Origin: Elmis aenea
Lineage: Eukaryota; Arthropoda; Insecta; Coleoptera; Elmidae
Assembly (NCBI GenBank): GCA_947652605.1
Contig: OX393577.1
Location: forward strand, 27,531,466 to 27,595,465
Direction of reading: 5' to 3'
DNA: 64,000 bases
Under the pieces are notes generated by a model. It had not been told where the DNA came from. It was given only the letters and a program-made list of their open reading frames with translations, and searched no databases. Made by a program: the position numbers and the translations under genes. Of this stretch, positions 21,568 through 36,075 are shown in pieces. Every line of letters starts with the position of its first letter. Within the stretch, counting starts at the first letter, position 1.

Positions 21568-24500
21568 CCATATTTTATGACTATATCTGAGTTTAAAACG
21601 AAAAAAAATTGTTAAATTGAAAAGAAAGTAAAGCCAGGAAACGAATAAAATGTTCACGTTGCGTATTATTGTAGAAATAAAAGAGCTTTCAATTTAAAAA
21701 GGTCTTATTCAAGTTCGTTTTATTGTCCACCGTTAAGTAGTTGCAGGCACTCCTTTTTTTAGATTAAGGACGTCGTAATCTTATATCTCATTGTCGGACG
21801 TTGTAACATATCGTTACATTTTGTAAATGGATATTGATTATAAAATACAGCTTTGATTTGCTACATTAAAAAAAAAGTGTGTAATTTCAATAGGAATATC
21901 AAAGTTACAGCGCTTTTGTTAAAATAGAATATTGAAACGACTCAACTTAAAAATGTAGGTTCCATTGTAAAATGAAAACACGGCCTTTGGGGAACAAATA
22001 AACAAAGGAAATTAACAAATTTGTTAATTTATTTTACTTACCTCTAGCCTCCTATAATATTCAGACAATCATTAAAAAACACAAAAGTTAAGTAAAAAGT
22101 TTAAAAAGATGTACAAAAATGTTTAAAGACTTTTTAATCAGCAGATTTATAATTTACTTAGCACTTGCAAAGTCATCGTTCAATTTTGATTTTCAATATT
22201 TTAGCCTTTTAAACTTTTATAATAAGTAGCATTAACGCTAATAAACGTTCTCACTCCATGGTACTTCTCAAATAATGCTTTATTAATCCTTATTACTAAA
22301 ACGATTGTTTCGCTGTTTCCATATTGGTAGGCTTAGAAATAATATTATTGAAAAATACACTTCCAAAACACTATCACTTACTTATACAACAGTCTTTCCT
22401 AATTACGAGCACAGCAAATTCGCAAATGGTTTTAAGTTTTCACTTTCACGCGGAGCATTAACTACAAATTATTTTTAAAAAATAGCTTGAAATTTCTTGT
22501 TGTAGGTACTTTTTGTACTTTCAAATTAATTTTCCCGAAATAAGAACCGAAAACATACATATAGGCATATTATGTGAACTATAATTACATGTTGGAAAAG
22601 ATCTGGCGATCCTCAAAATATTTTACAAAGAACACTAAACCTCTATCTCTTAAAATTAAAGATTTACAGGATTGAGAATCATATAATGGACCACCTTATT
22701 TAGAATTATGTGTACTTTTTTTCTATTTTTCCCTGTTTGCACCAATACAGTTGATTTCTTGCAGACTCATTCTGTAACTTGCATTTTACTGCACTTTTTA
22801 AAACCTAACGTTGTTGTCATATTGCACAATTTAGGTAATTGGATATTTTATTCTTATTACGATTCCGTTAGTTTTAAAAATTTACCGAAATTTAAGAGAT
22901 ACTGTAGTTATCCATTGGTAGTTTTATAATATAAAAAGGCCAATTGAATGGAGATTTCTATGGAAAATTTCTTCGTGATATCATCGAAACTTTCGAGACG
23001 ATTATTCCTGTAAAAATAACTAAGATTGATCCTCAGAATGTTATGCATGAGGGCGCCTGCAAGTAGCACCCCGTCAATCAATGCAAACGTTTATAACGGC
23101 TAGATATTTTATATTTCGGCAAGCAGCCTTAATATAATCTATAAAAGATTTACTTTAAACCGTATTCTGAAACAATGTCGTAAATTATTTGACTACAATT
23201 AATTATTAAATAAAATGCTGTTAAGTTTCTTTTCATTCAATTTAATAAAATCTGCAAGTGTAGGGTACTTGTGCTGCTACACAAATTAAAAACATTAATG
23301 TTTAATTGGAAAATAAAAAAGAAATATCTAGAGTTTTTTTACTTTAGATTTGAAGAATGTAAAGCGATTGTAAAGCTTTGATGAATTAATGGTAAAACAT
23401 TGTATTATAAAATAATTTTGAAGTTCACCTGGGCAAAATAGTTCTAATTAAAAACATGAGCACTACAAACTAATAATATATGCTAAATATTAAAAATTAA
23501 AAATATCGATCAAGTAGGAAACGGATAATAAGTGGAAAATTTGTTAGTTAATTAAAAAAAATACCATAGAAATGTAAATTGAGGATGAACCTTAATATTA
23601 TTATCACTATTAATAATGAACGTAATTTAAAAACGTAAATAATGTAAGAAAATCTTCAGTACGTACTAATAAATACATTTTAAATTCAATTGTTATTGCC
23701 AAATATGTATTTCTTTGTCATATTTTTATAATTAGCATTATTTCAGGTACAAAAGATTTTTTGAGTAAAAAAATATTGTGAATGTTCACTGTAAAATCAC
23801 GTCAAAAATTTGTGGGCACCTATTATTTTATTGCTAATTATATCAAAACATTTGAATATTTTAAAAAGATATTTTTAGAAGTAACCTTCTCCGCACTAAA
23901 TTTTCATTATATTTTAACACATTTTTGTACCGTTTCCATTAACATAATAATTTTTCTATGCTATTTAAATTCACGAGGGATTCATTATCCGCATTACTTT
24001 CCTTGTAACCGTATAGTCCTTTTTAACACTTTATCCTTAATGTACAGTACATATATTTTTTAATTAATTTGACTATAACCACGTAACCTAACTACGGGTA
24101 GGGAAGGAGAAATTGTGTACCTATGATAACCTTGATAGCGTTGAACAAAATGAGCCAATTGGAAAATGGTAAGCAGTGCTCACTCTACTCTAAACTGTGC
24201 GCGTGCACACAAAATTTTCTTATGCTAATTGCGAAATTTGGACGAACATTTAATAAATACCGTACATGTAATATTTGCTGCACAATTTTCTCTTGGATGA
24301 ATTAAAAATTGCACTGACGATACTTTTGCGCACATATGGTTTTTCAAATTAGAGTGAACAAATTGTAAGTGTAACTAATATAGGTACATTATATGATATC
24401 ATAATATTAAGAAACATATCACGTTTTATTTGGTTACTTTTTTTTGTTTATTTACATCTAAAAACGTTTCAAATCCTAATCTAAATAAAGATGGCTGCGA

Positions 24501-26100
24501 TATCCATCGACAATATGCAAAGCCCAAAACGGTGCACCGCGCTCTATTAACTCTTGCTGCTTTATGTGGCACATATAATCCCACGTTTTTATACTTTGCA
24601 ACAGCACACGGTGTTATAACATTTTTATTTTGCCGTTAAGAAACATTAATGCATATACCGTAAAGGTTTTTAAGATGGACATATGTATTGCATAAAATTG
24701 TTTAACAGTTGTGTAATTTCACGTAGTTAATCAAATGGTGAAACATAATGCTTAATATTAACTATGTAGTTGTAGATAAAACAAAAATAATTTTTTTAAT
24801 AAGTGATAGCTAAACGTTTTTCGTACCATTGCAACAAAATTCTATTAGTTGTTACTTGAGATGAAATTATGTCCAAAAATTAACAAAAATTTACCAAGAA
24901 TGATCAAATTCTTAACGAAAATGATGCTTAAAACACTTTTATACTAACTCCCCTATTTAATTAAATAATTTAGTTTCAAAACAAGTGTTTGTAATTAGGG
25001 GCATTGTTGTAGGTTGTTTCGTGATTAGCTCTTATCTAGATCTAAAGGCTTTGCGTTGATCTCGGGACCAGCAGTTCTATCGCATGTATCTAAATCGTAG
25101 CCCACTAGCCCAAAGTAATTCCAAACGCCTTAGAACTAATTTGAATTAAACCAACACTTTACCATTATACTGCTTCATTTATTATGTAAATTGAAAGCAA
25201 AATCGCTCTTTATTTTCAGAAACAAAAAGTAATGAATCAAATTTTATATTATTATCTTTTAGCAAATCTGTGACCTATATAGGAAAAATAGCGTTTGTCT
25301 GCAGTTAAAGTCAACAGTGTTCTAAAAATTTCTAAAAATATGAAATTCTGTAGTTTTTTAGTTTCTAAATAAATTAGTCATAATGAATTATAATTTACCA
25401 CAATAAGAATACGCAAATCCAACTCAGGGAATGAACTAAAAAACTTAAAATGGATTATTACATTATTAGTGAACGTTTAACAACATCCAGGTTTTATCTT
25501 TTAGCTAGATCTCGTAAACAAATTCATTTGTTTATTTTCCATTTTTAATGTTACATTCCTCTAAAAAATTTAACATTTACCGATTGGCAACGTACAATAT
25601 TATATTATGTAAAAGTCATACGAATTATTTCGGCATAATTCTACCTGTTGTTGTGATTCACAACCCTTCTTGTAATGCATATGTTAAGAAACAATTCCAT
25701 AAATGGTAGTAGTTTTTGAAAATTTATCATCAAAACATAACATAATGTTTTATTATAGCTTTAACGATTTATAATTTTTGTATTCAAATTAAAGAATATT
25801 GTAAGATAGAATAAAATTTCTAGCAGATCAAAGTTAGTTTATTAAATTATAACACAATATTGTACCTCCGTACATAGATAGCAGTAGTATAAAAGTTAGG
25901 TTGCCAATTAACAACATTTTGCATTCATTACATATTTGAGGTTGTAACATTTTCTTGTTATTTAGATACATGAAAAAACGTTTTATAATGACATGTAATT
26001 ACAAAATAAAATAGAAATAATTACAAACTGTGAAAAATGTGGTATGCATCTATGTTATAATAAAATAATTTGGACCTAAAATAATTGTTGCCGTTTTGCA
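21568..26100. other. Long AT-rich stretch without recognisable features
   Basis: There are no domains, palindromes with terminal motifs, or RNA genes that I can support. Frames at 22708-22929, 23782-24063, 24123-24305 and 24430-24639 have the composition of random AT-rich DNA. A slightly GC-richer patch lies at 25020-25130. Confidence 0.4.
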
Positions 26101-26102
26101 CA

Positions 26103-26207
26103 GTGTTGCTCTTCAACAACACATTTTATTTATCGTTATGCTCAAATGTTGCTCTTCGGCAATGTTTTTAGTTATTGGTTTGCACAATGTGTTGCTCTTC
26201 GGCAACA
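26103..26207 (+). repeat. Three TGTTGCTCTTCGGCAACA mini-hairpins in tandem
   Basis: Hairpin-forming units start at 26103 (GTGTTGCTCTTCAACAACAC), 26147 (TGTTGCTCTTCGGCAATG) and 26190 (TGTTGCTCTTCGGCAACA), spaced about 44 bp apart. In the third copy a 6-bp stem (TGTTGC/GCAACA) closes a TCTTCG loop. Flanking AT-rich sequence (TTTATCG, TTGCACA) also partly repeats. The function is unknown. Confidence 0.6.
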
Positions 26208-26209
26208 AT

Positions 26210-28355
26210 GATTTTTGTTTATCGATTAAAAATACTTACACACATTTTCAGTTTATAGTCTTACTAAGCACGTAAAAACACACGTTGTTTCCAATTTAAT
26301 CATCCTTCTATCTGCAATAATTTCCAAGGTCACCATCTATTTTATGTTGAAATCTACTTTCTGTATGTTCATTTATTTCCATATTTATATTGAACACAAT
26401 ACAAATTGAAGGTTTTTATTAACTTAACTCAACGAATAAATAAACTCATCCGTCTCTTAGCAACTTTGTTATAATTTATTAAAAAAGCTCACAGTCTTAG
26501 TTCCTTTGTAACTTGAAGTAGTAACTATAATCCTTAAAACGCGTATGCTGTAATAGCAAAAAAAACTTGTTTCATAAAATTAAACGCTCTGAGTATAGCA
26601 AGAACCTTAGGTAAATTCCTCAATATTCATTCAAACTTTTGTGAAACTGTCAAGATTATTTATGCTGAAAGAACGTTTTTGCGGAAGTTTTTTTTAACAT
26701 CTTTACAACAAAAAGACTGATTCCTCTCGTCCTTCGCTTAAAACAATAGTGTTACTTTTTAATTTTTTAGTGTGCTGATGGTGCTGATATTTTTATGACA
26801 GAAAAACGTTTCCAACATTTATGCTTTAATGATCATAAAAGTTAAGCATAGCTGAAGTTAATAAAAGTAATACATTTTATGGCGATAGTGTCCGAGGACT
26901 AGTTAAAGTTCAAAGTGCCACGATAGACCAAGCCATAATAATATCATAACCATCTTTAGAAAATACGTTCCATCTTATGAGATCGTGATACTTGATAGTT
27001 GCCCGTCGCAATTCATATAACGTGGATGCTGCGCCGTTTTAAATCAGAATGTATGTGGAAATATCTTCTGCTAATATCAATTCCGGGCTGTGAAATTGAA
27101 GTTTTTGTACAGGAAAGTTGACGAAAGTTTTGAAGGGTTGTAATACTAAAAGTTGGTAACTTGTCATATAATAGGCAATAAATTATGTTACCCACGCACA
27201 CTTTGGTTAAGAAACAGCAAAAGTTTCCACTGAAAAACTGTAATGCAGGTTGCTTCGAATTTTATATGAAGTTATAAATATTACATTATATTTTAAATTT
27301 TGATAGTTTATTTTCAATATTCTAATAATAATGACTTTTGTAACAAATTGTTTTTCATAAATGACTTAAGTTTCAATAAATCGTTAAAATAATATATAAT
27401 TCAAATTCATCGCATATTCCAATGGATTAAATATATGTATGTGACTGATTCTAAAAAGAGTAATAAATACGTTTGTTCTATTAAGGCTATGTACGATCAG
27501 ACGTATACGCAGAATCGTTATAGAGTTTCGCAAGCGTCTCTGATAGTTCATCGGACAATTAGTCGGCTGTTTCAGCAGTTATCGAATAAGTTCATGAACT
27601 AATTTGTGGAGAATAAAAATAATAAATAAACGAAGGCAAGAACTGTCGCCAAATTTTTACACCCAGCTAATGTAGCCTCTGGTAGCAATGCCTTCTCCCC
27701 CAATCCCATATAAGTAATTATTTCTTAACAAGTTAGGCACCACCATGTTAAAAAAGTAGTTTTTTTTTGCCACTATATTTTTTTTAAATTAACGTTACTA
27801 AATTGCTTTCAAGCCTCAAGTAATATTAAAATTTTTACAACATAATAACACTTTAACCTGTTTTTAAACAAAAATTGAACTGTATTCATTTGGATACAGG
27901 CGGCTCATGGGAAAGAAAATAGTGTTTCACCACTGTATGTTATCGAATACAAGTATGTAGAATTTCAGATACTCGTAAAAAGTACGTTACTATCTACTTA
28001 CTGACTATTATAATTCGATGGTAGCAGATAAACAAATAATTAAATATTTACAGGATTAGTTAACCACTGACGGTAAAAGTACACCGTATACCAAAAATTA
28101 CCGTGTTCTACAAATCAATCATATGCTAACCATTCGATGTTGTCGCATTCATTCATATTATTACGAAAAAGATAGTTGTTTACTGAAAATAAAGTGTTTA
28201 TATTTACAGTTATGTCTTATGAAGAAGAGCTCAATTATATAATTTTATTTTTATATCATTTATGTGCTTTTATTTTTGACAATTATAAGCTGTAAATTTG
28301 ATTTTTGTATGAATAAATTTGTATCATAAAACTTAATATTTTTTTTTATATCTAT
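26210..28355. other. Unassigned AT-rich stretch
   Basis: No gene or repeat was recognised. Around 27490-27720 the sequence is less AT-rich, but shows no reading frame or repeat signature. Confidence 0.4.
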
Positions 28356-28357
28356 GT

Positions 28358-29411
28358 GGGTACCGGTTTAACCATAAGACGACTCTAGGAAATTGCCTAG
28401 GGGCGCCAACTTTACTCACAAAACAAAAACAAAATGATGCATTTGAAAAATTGTTAACAGACGCGGGAAACATCGCTGAGGTCTAACTGTTATGCCTAAT
28501 TTTGAACAAGAAAGAGTCGACTTAAAAAAAAAACGTTTATGTATGAAGCAGATGATGAAATTATAACAGATTTACCACAAAAATTGAGGTAGACATATAT
28601 TTTTTAATTATTGATAAATGTGTTAATCAACAATTTAAGCATAGGTATATTTACAATTTTTTAATTTTGGTTTTTTTTTAAAACACCTGTATATGAATTA
28701 AGAAAACTACTTCAGCACAACTGCTTAAAAAATGTTTGACATTGTAAAACTATTTTAAACATGATATTTTGACAGCTATTTACGGAACATGTGTATGTAG
28801 TCAATTGCTAATAATAGCAAGGCGAACTCCAAGAAACACTTTTTCAATAAATGTCCTATCAGATACACGTAAAATTTTTTTAGAAAATATGTTTCTAGAT
28901 AATATGTTTATTGTTTTGAGCATTTTTGCGACGTTGTCGGTGTCGCTAGCAAGTTCAGAAAAGAGTTTTTTTAATTAAGACTTACAGAAACGTACACTCT
29001 CTACGATGTATCAAAATGATTCATTTGTCTAGGAATAATTTACTTATAGAGCATGAAATTGCATTTACAATCGATATAAATGAATTAATTTACAACTTCG
29101 CCCAAGCAAAAACCCGACAAATTCATATTTTTTTATTTTTATATTTCAGACGTTAATGTATTAGTAGTAATCAAATACATATGTGTACGTATGTACAAAT
29201 GTATTAGTGTTGAATAATTATTAAAAAATTTAAAATTTATAATAGTATTTTTATAAATATAGATCTGTTTTTGGGGATTTTCCCGCATTAAAATTTGTTT
29301 ATTTGCTGTTCGACGTTTGGATAAATCCCCAAAAATATATTAAACGATAAAGTATGGGAGCGCTCAAATTTTCTTTTCCTAGGGGCGTCAGATACTCTTG
29401 CGCCGGCCCTG
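28358..29411 (+). mobile_element. hAT transposon remnant
   Basis: The right end, reversed, is CAGGGCCGGCGCAAGAGTAT, very like the hAT MITE end at 16323. The subterminal block CCTAGGGGCG occurs near both ends (28397 and 29380). The left end (GGGTACCGGTTTAACC) is decayed and no 8-bp duplication survives. Inside are a dimerisation-domain coding fragment and little else, so most of the transposase is deleted. Confidence 0.65.
28880..29130 (+). pseudogene. hAT transposase C-terminal dimerisation domain, decayed
   Basis: The plus-strand frame contains IFATLSVSLASSEKSFFN, matching the hAT C-terminal consensus in which a short Leu/Pro/Val block is followed by A(S)xERSFS. After a stop at 28975, a shifted frame gives a stretch like the usual YLRSTM..RL region, then an acidic helix resembling the end of the domain. 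Only about 80 codons of the domain remain, with stops and frame changes. It lies in the expected position near the right end of the element. Confidence 0.65.
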
Positions 29412-30220
29412 GCAAAATGCACTGCTGGAACAAACCTAAAAAAAAACTGGTTTTCCAAATAAGTTGAAAAATGTTATTACGCATTACTTTAAATGAATTG
29501 TTTTTTAAATATATTTTACATCTGAAGATATGACAGCTTTTAACAGATTTTTTTGCATGATTCCTCTAACAAAAAGTAATCGTTGAACATTGAATTTTGA
29601 AATGTAGTAAAATAAAAACGTTACGACATAAAAATTCGGCACTATCTTACGACATAAGACAACCTTTCCTTAACATCCTTGTTCTTCAGTATGACCATCA
29701 CGCAGCTGGTGATGGCCTCGGGAGACACCCTCGGCAAATCTTTTACGGATTTTGGATGACAACATTTTTACGATCATCTCGGGATCCAAGAAGGCCTACA
29801 TTAACACCGCTCGCGGCTCTTCGGGATTTTTTGTCGGTTAACGTATTACAAAGTATCGAATGTTGTCGGTCAACTGGGAATAAACCCCCTAAGTTTATGG
29901 CAAACGTGCATTTTATTAGATTCCTTAGAAAATTTATATCGGTCAACTCTGGTGAAAATTATCGGCACTCCGTTTTGTGATAGAAATGGTATCCTGTACC
30001 CATCTTGCAAGTAGAAGGAAAAGCACTGTTTAAAAATAATAAATCAGTCGTAATCCCATTTCATGAGGGTGTAAAGTCTGCATGCGAAATTATGCCACGT
30101 TCAATCATATTATATTTGCACATCTCCGTTGACTTCAAAACACATATACCTTTGGAGGGCGCTGTAACATTTATTTACTCAACAAATAATGTACAAAGTA
30201 ACGTAAGTGAGACATAAAAA
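29412..30220. other. Unidentified stretch with faint coding character
   Basis: Composition is less AT-rich from about 29680 to 30210. On the plus strand, coherent-looking peptides occur in alternating frames: NIFTIISGSKKAYINTARGS near 29755, VSNVVGQLGINPLSLWQTC near 29850 and KALFKNNKSVVIPFHEGVKS near 30015. They might belong to a decayed gene or transposon, but I cannot assign a family, and the frame changes argue against an active gene. Confidence 0.25.
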
Positions 30221-33200
30221 CCATCTTCACTACCTCTACTGTAAATATTAACATTTTTAATTAGATGCTTCCCTAAATTTCATGTAAATATATACAAATA
30301 TGTACTTAAACTTGTAAAATCTCGTTATACTGTATAAAGTCTTACCAGATACAACAAGACCTTGAAATAATCACACATGAAAGCACCCTTAGATTTAAAT
30401 TATACCGAAAGCGGAATATATGAATTGTAATTAGGCGAATATAATCGTCCAAACAGAAAGTTTATTTTAGTTCTACATTCATTAATTACGCATCGCGAAA
30501 AGTTGGTGAGAAAGATATAAAAGAAAATATTTGTTCGTTGTGTCAGCTAAAATATTCTCACAGAATGCAAATGTGCATGGAATTAACGCGTTTATAAAAA
30601 TCAGTCCAGGCTAACTTAAACACCAAAAAAATACAATATCAGCAACTGCTCATTTTCGTAATATGTTTAATATGATTCGTTAATTTATAATATGACCTTA
30701 AAATAAATTTGTTATTTTTTTGTTGGTGCTTTTTGTTGTAGTCCATATTCTCATATTACCAAGATATTTTCGCTTACAACAGATACATAAAATTCTTTCA
30801 TTCCTGTTAAGTAAATAAAAAAGAGTAAAAAAAACATGCTTTTTTGTAATTGTGGTTACATGACACTTGCATTAGCTTAAAACGTATGCATACATACACT
30901 TTGGTGCACTCTATTTATGTCGAGAAATGCCTGATTGTAAAAACCATAAGCACTATTTTGTTTTATACAACATTATGTTTCCCAAAATATTTGTATATTT
31001 TAATAGTTTTACTGATTGTAACATAAAAATTATCTGAAATTATTAAAAAAGCATTAATAAGTAAAAACTAAGTTGATTTTTTTTTAAATATAAATTTAAT
31101 AAACTAAAACCATTTTGCAAATTTAAAATTGTACTTACCAAACATCTACTAGACAAAATGAAGAATGAATTGAATGGAAAATGCAATAATACGTTCCCGA
31201 GTGTCATAAGTTATTATATTAGAGCTACGTTTTTCAAAATAATTCTGTAGGAAAGCGTCTCCATAATCCTACTCTCATCAATGTTCGTCACGCAGCCTAA
31301 AAGTTCACTAATAATCACTCAAGACTGATGGCATGACACTTTTTCTTTACGACATGCGTAATAAAATATAACGCAAGAGTATATTTATTTATAACTTATA
31401 AAAAATTTATTAAAATCGTTCCGTATATTTTGGAATTTATGATGACAATTTATGTATATTTGAGTTATAGTCAATCGTGAGCGAAATTAATAACTTAATT
31501 TTATTTTTAATTTCTATTTATATCAGATAAAGTTAAACTTTGTTTATCAGAAAGGAAGCGACTACATTATGAAGCTTTATGTTTTTTGAATGTAATGTAG
31601 GAATGTACTGCTTAATCGTATTGATCTTCTAAAATAATAAATATAGGTTTTGTTTTATTAGAAATGTACCTGAAATATTCCGACCAAAGATCACACAAAT
31701 AATAAAATAGATGTAGAAAGTAATTGTGAAAGTACACTATTTGCATCAGATTAAAAAAATACCTACTAAGTAACTAGCAGCATTCATTAATATTTTGTCA
31801 ATCTAACGAAACTTTAGTTATTGTTTTTTTGTTTTAATCACAGACATTCTTGTTACACCCGACAGGCAGCATTCTCTTAAATATTTTTCTTGAACATAAA
31901 TCTAAAGCTTAGTGTCTTTGTCCTGTAATGTAATTACGTCAAGTTCGTAACCCCACCTCAGGCAACACGGATGAAGTACAAGAGTGTTTCTTATTCTTAA
32001 CCGTGATTGCAAGATTGTATCTTGAAGTGGTAGTGTGCATATAGGACGGCAGTAATACAGATATTCCAAGGAATATGACAGTTATGTCTTTGGGTTAAAT
32101 ACTTCCTGCTGTGAGTTGCTTTCTTAGAACGAGATTAAATTTGAAACATCTCAGAAACTGCAAAGTGGAAAATATACATTTGCAATAAAACTGAAACACT
32201 GTTGGAGTGGCACAGGATTTTTATAATATAGATTCACATCAATTTTAAGCTGCACATGTTGAAAAGTGCCAAGAGCTAAGTATGAAAAATGAGATTGCAG
32301 TAAAATGGCTAGCTTTATGGCTTCAAGGAAAATGACAAAACGTAATTTATATAAATATTGCTGCAGTCTGTCCCTTCAAGCTAGGTATCGATAATGTGAA
32401 GACAATAGTATACTTGCCAAATTGCTAAGAAAATGTGTGTTTTTGGTTTGGAATAATACCACACATTGGTCCAGTCTTTTCGAATATTTAAAATGATCCC
32501 TATTAAATCCAATTAAAATTTCCAAAACTTTGTTTAAGTTGGGTAAATCGGATACATTTTGCGGGTAAGCTAGTGCCACTTTTTTTTGTATAAGTTTAGA
32601 GTAGTTTATATCACACAATAAGTCAATATTTGTACTGAATCATCGATCCATATTTTGAACATTATTTTATTTATTTAGTTTTAAAACATCCAAAATTTAT
32701 AGTTTCAATTTTCGCTTTTTTTATATCCTGTAAAAGTGTAAACCAATAAATAATAAGGTTATGTATTGAAATTCTGATTTTTAAAACTTTATATAGGTGG
32801 GTATATTTTTATCGACTTAAAAAGTTCTACTCCAGTAAGATAATAAGCAAGTCAAACTTTGATGCTAAAGGAGGCTACAGTGAACATTGTAAGACACTAC
32901 GAGTAATATTTTCTTTGTCTATTTTCTAACTCACTTTTTCTTATTTGTTTTGAAGCAAAGGACGTTTCAAGTTTTTAAATTTAATGATTATTTGAAAATA
33001 TTAAATAAACTCATTTGTTAAGAAAATATTATATAACGGGGGAAAACTGCAATTTGGTAGCCAAATTTCAAATTTAATTATATAATTATTTAATTGACGT
33101 GCGTTGAAACTATTTTAAGCGAAATAAAAACGATTCTAGATTTACAGGACGTATGAATTATTTGAATCCCTACACCTCTACGGGTAGAAGGGAATTTGAT

Positions 33201-34600
33201 ATATGAATTAGTTGATTCAAAAATTTTCTTCTTACATGTTTCGTTAATTTAGGTTTATTGACTTCCTCAGAGAATTTTTTTTTTAAATTATGTTTTCGGT
33301 GTAAAACAATTTTAAACAGAGACACAAAAATCAATATTGCTTGATGTAATTTTGCAGTCAGCTATTTGTATCAATCGATATGGATTTAAACATGAAATAT
33401 ATAAACTGCACTAAATAATAGGAGTAGAATTTATTTTAGTACCCAGTTAAATTATGATTTATTACGACAAAAAGTATATTGAATTATTGTCCGAAAACGT
33501 AGCTTTGTATGTCAAACTCATGATTTAAACTAACGGTAAAATAGTGTATTATTTTATTGATACTTTATTTTCAGCAAAACAGCTGTTTAACAAATGAGGA
33601 AAGAGCATAAATCTTTCTCCAGTTTTGTTTTCAGGCAATATATATGATCTCTGTTTTCACGAGACTGGATTTTTCTGTGACATGTTGCCTACTTTGTGAC
33701 ATGGCTATATCCTCCAGGCGCGTTGTAGATTTTATATATAAAATAACAAATTACAGACGTGATTGCCTCTTGCCTGCTGTTATCATATTCTTGCTTTCGA
33801 TAACATTCTGTGTTTTGAAGTTGTGTGACTAAGAAATATGTCGTATTTGATTATATAAAGTAAAAAATTATGTTTATTTATCAACTGCAATAAAACCGCC
33901 CAAACAAAATTTAATATAAGTGATCGGAGGGTTACATTTTAGTTATTCGAAAATGGTTTTGTTAGAATAAATTTTATGCAGTTTTTATGAGTAATCTTAA
34001 AATATAGAAAACATTTGTCTTTATGAAAAACTATTTTTTAAAGATAAACGCTTAAAAGTTACCATAATTTTATAAATATCAGCTTAATCTATAATATTGG
34101 TAGGAACTAACGTTGTTCTTTAGACTAAAAGAAGTTTTAAAAAAAAATTGTAAGTTTATCACAACACTTTTATATAATACGACACTCATTTTAATGAAAC
34201 TATTTTTTTGAATATTTAAACAAAAACGTAATGTATATTGTTTAGAAAACAAAATTAAGACATAATTGAAGAAATTGCCATCTCTCTCTTACTATACAAA
34301 GTCAAAAATAATTGGATATATAAAAATGAGCAAAAACCCCATTTTAGTGACCATTTGCATTTTAGAAACGCAGCAAAATACCAACATAAAATGTTGCAAT
34401 TTTTTTTATGGTGCCTGCAAATATTGAAATAATGTTTTAATTTAGTGTTATTAAGAATCTTGCTCTGAATGTAACAGTCAATTGCGAAGTACATATACTC
34501 ATCAACAGTGTAGTTTTAAGGCCACATTAACAAAAGACATTCGTGAGTCGTAAGTAGTTTTATGGCAACCGTAGAGTTTTAAGTATTTTACACTTCATCC
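30221..34600. other. Long AT-rich stretch without recognisable features
   Basis: No gene, RNA, palindrome or tandem repeat that I can support. Short open frames (32376-32618, 33644-33832, 34255-34494) are Phe/Ile/Lys/Asn-rich and look random. Confidence 0.4.
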
Positions 34601-34609
34601 TTACATCAA

Positions 34610-35870
34610 ATGTTTTATCTTTGTTAGTGGCGTACACGAGCTTCAAGCTGCATGACCGAGAAGCAAAAGCTGATAGCATTTGTTAACATCTGAATAGCTG
34701 AAACGATGTCTACTTTACGACACGAACATTTCTCGAGTATACCGAAAAAAATCCCAGCCCTTATCGTTTTCCGTTTTAAATTATTTGCTATCTCTTGTAG
34801 CAGTTTTATTTTCACACATAATACTATTCTTCTATCTCATTCGACAGCTTTCAGTTCACGTGTGCAAAGCGAATGTAGCATAGTAACATAAAAAGTTGTA
34901 CATGACAATTTAGCGGTTAACCCAGATTTATTTTCTGCAACTGCAAATGCGCGAAACGAAATGAATTTGCAAATCGCTCTATTTTAAAGCGCCAACTATC
35001 AATTTTACGGTTCCATACAATTATCAAACAGATTTTGTGTTTGTTGGTGAAACAAACAAAAAATTGCGGTTCGAACGTTTTTATTACTACCCGGTAAAAT
35101 TTGTTACACAACCGTTAATAGCGACACCTGGCGTAAACTGAAGTTCCAAGCAAGTCAAATTAGCATATAGCGACTACAAAGTAGTATACACGGAAGTAAA
35201 TTACACAGTTGGAAGGAAATTGGACGCAGTCGCCCTATTTCCGTTTCCAGCTAAAGGACTCTTCACGTTGCAATAACTTTTGGAGTTGTTCCGTCTCTTT
35301 ATAATCATCGATTTGAGAACTAAATTTCAGGTTTGTATCAAGTATATCGTAATTCATACGCAATTCGCAGAAGTTCCATTTGAATTTCAAAAAGACATTT
35401 TAATTATCAAAAACACTTACTTAGTTTTAGTTCGTTCTATTACGTGTATTCTAAATATTCTAATAAACATTTTACCAACAATTTTGGAAACTCGTGGCTG
35501 GGTTACGACCAGAAAATTAAGCTCTACTTTCCTTGCCCCTAACGGTTCTTACTGTATCGCTGGTAAACAAGTGGTAAATAGGTAATTTTATCTCACGCTT
35601 TGTCAGCCAACTGGTTAATATAGGGAAATGAGGTGATGTTACGATGCAATGTTTACAATACATCGTCTTGCGGCGCCGGGTTGCTGTGCTGGCCCGAATT
35701 TACTTGTAAATAGATGGCCGACGTCGCTATGGTGACGGCACGTCTATACTAGTCTCACACGCAGTCAAAAGTTCGTCAGGGCCCAAGGTACTGTAAATGA
35801 CGGAGGTCTATATCCACAAAATCGTGATGTCAGATCACATTACTGAAAGACTCAACGCACATTTCAATAA
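34610..35870. promoter_or_regulatory. Candidate regulatory stretch, CpG-richer
   Basis: Compared with the flanking 4 kb, this stretch is less AT-rich and has clustered CpGs, most strongly at 35665-35770 (TTGCGGCGCCGGGTTGC, GGCCGACGTCGC). It lacks transposon signatures and long frames. A promoter, enhancer or first exon would fit, but the evidence is compositional only. Confidence 0.25.
35723..35736 (+). promoter_or_regulatory. X-box-like RFX site
   Basis: GTCGCTATGGTGAC fits the X-box consensus RYYNYY(N1-3)RRNRAC without mismatch (half-sites GTCGCT and GGTGAC, 2-bp spacer). RFX factors bind X-boxes in promoters of ciliary genes in animals. The site lies in the local CpG cluster. A 14-bp degenerate match can occur by chance in 64 kb, so confidence is low. 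Confidence 0.25.
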
Positions 35871-36075
35871 TTTACTCAAAATCCTAAAATGTTTGGGACC
35901 TTGTAATACGTCGAAAGCTTGAATTCTCTTACGTCAAAATAATTCGACATCGGACTCAGAAAACTTAGCCTCAAAATGATAAAATGTAAAGAACCACAAC
36001 ATACTTTTTGTCGTCGTTTTAAAGAATGCAAACAATTATTTGTTTTTTCTTGATTTTGTTCACGTTCAAATGATA

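Noticed and set aside
26103..26207. CRISPR-like array of regularly spaced hairpins
   Set aside because: Only three degenerate units, partly repeated spacers, and a eukaryotic context.
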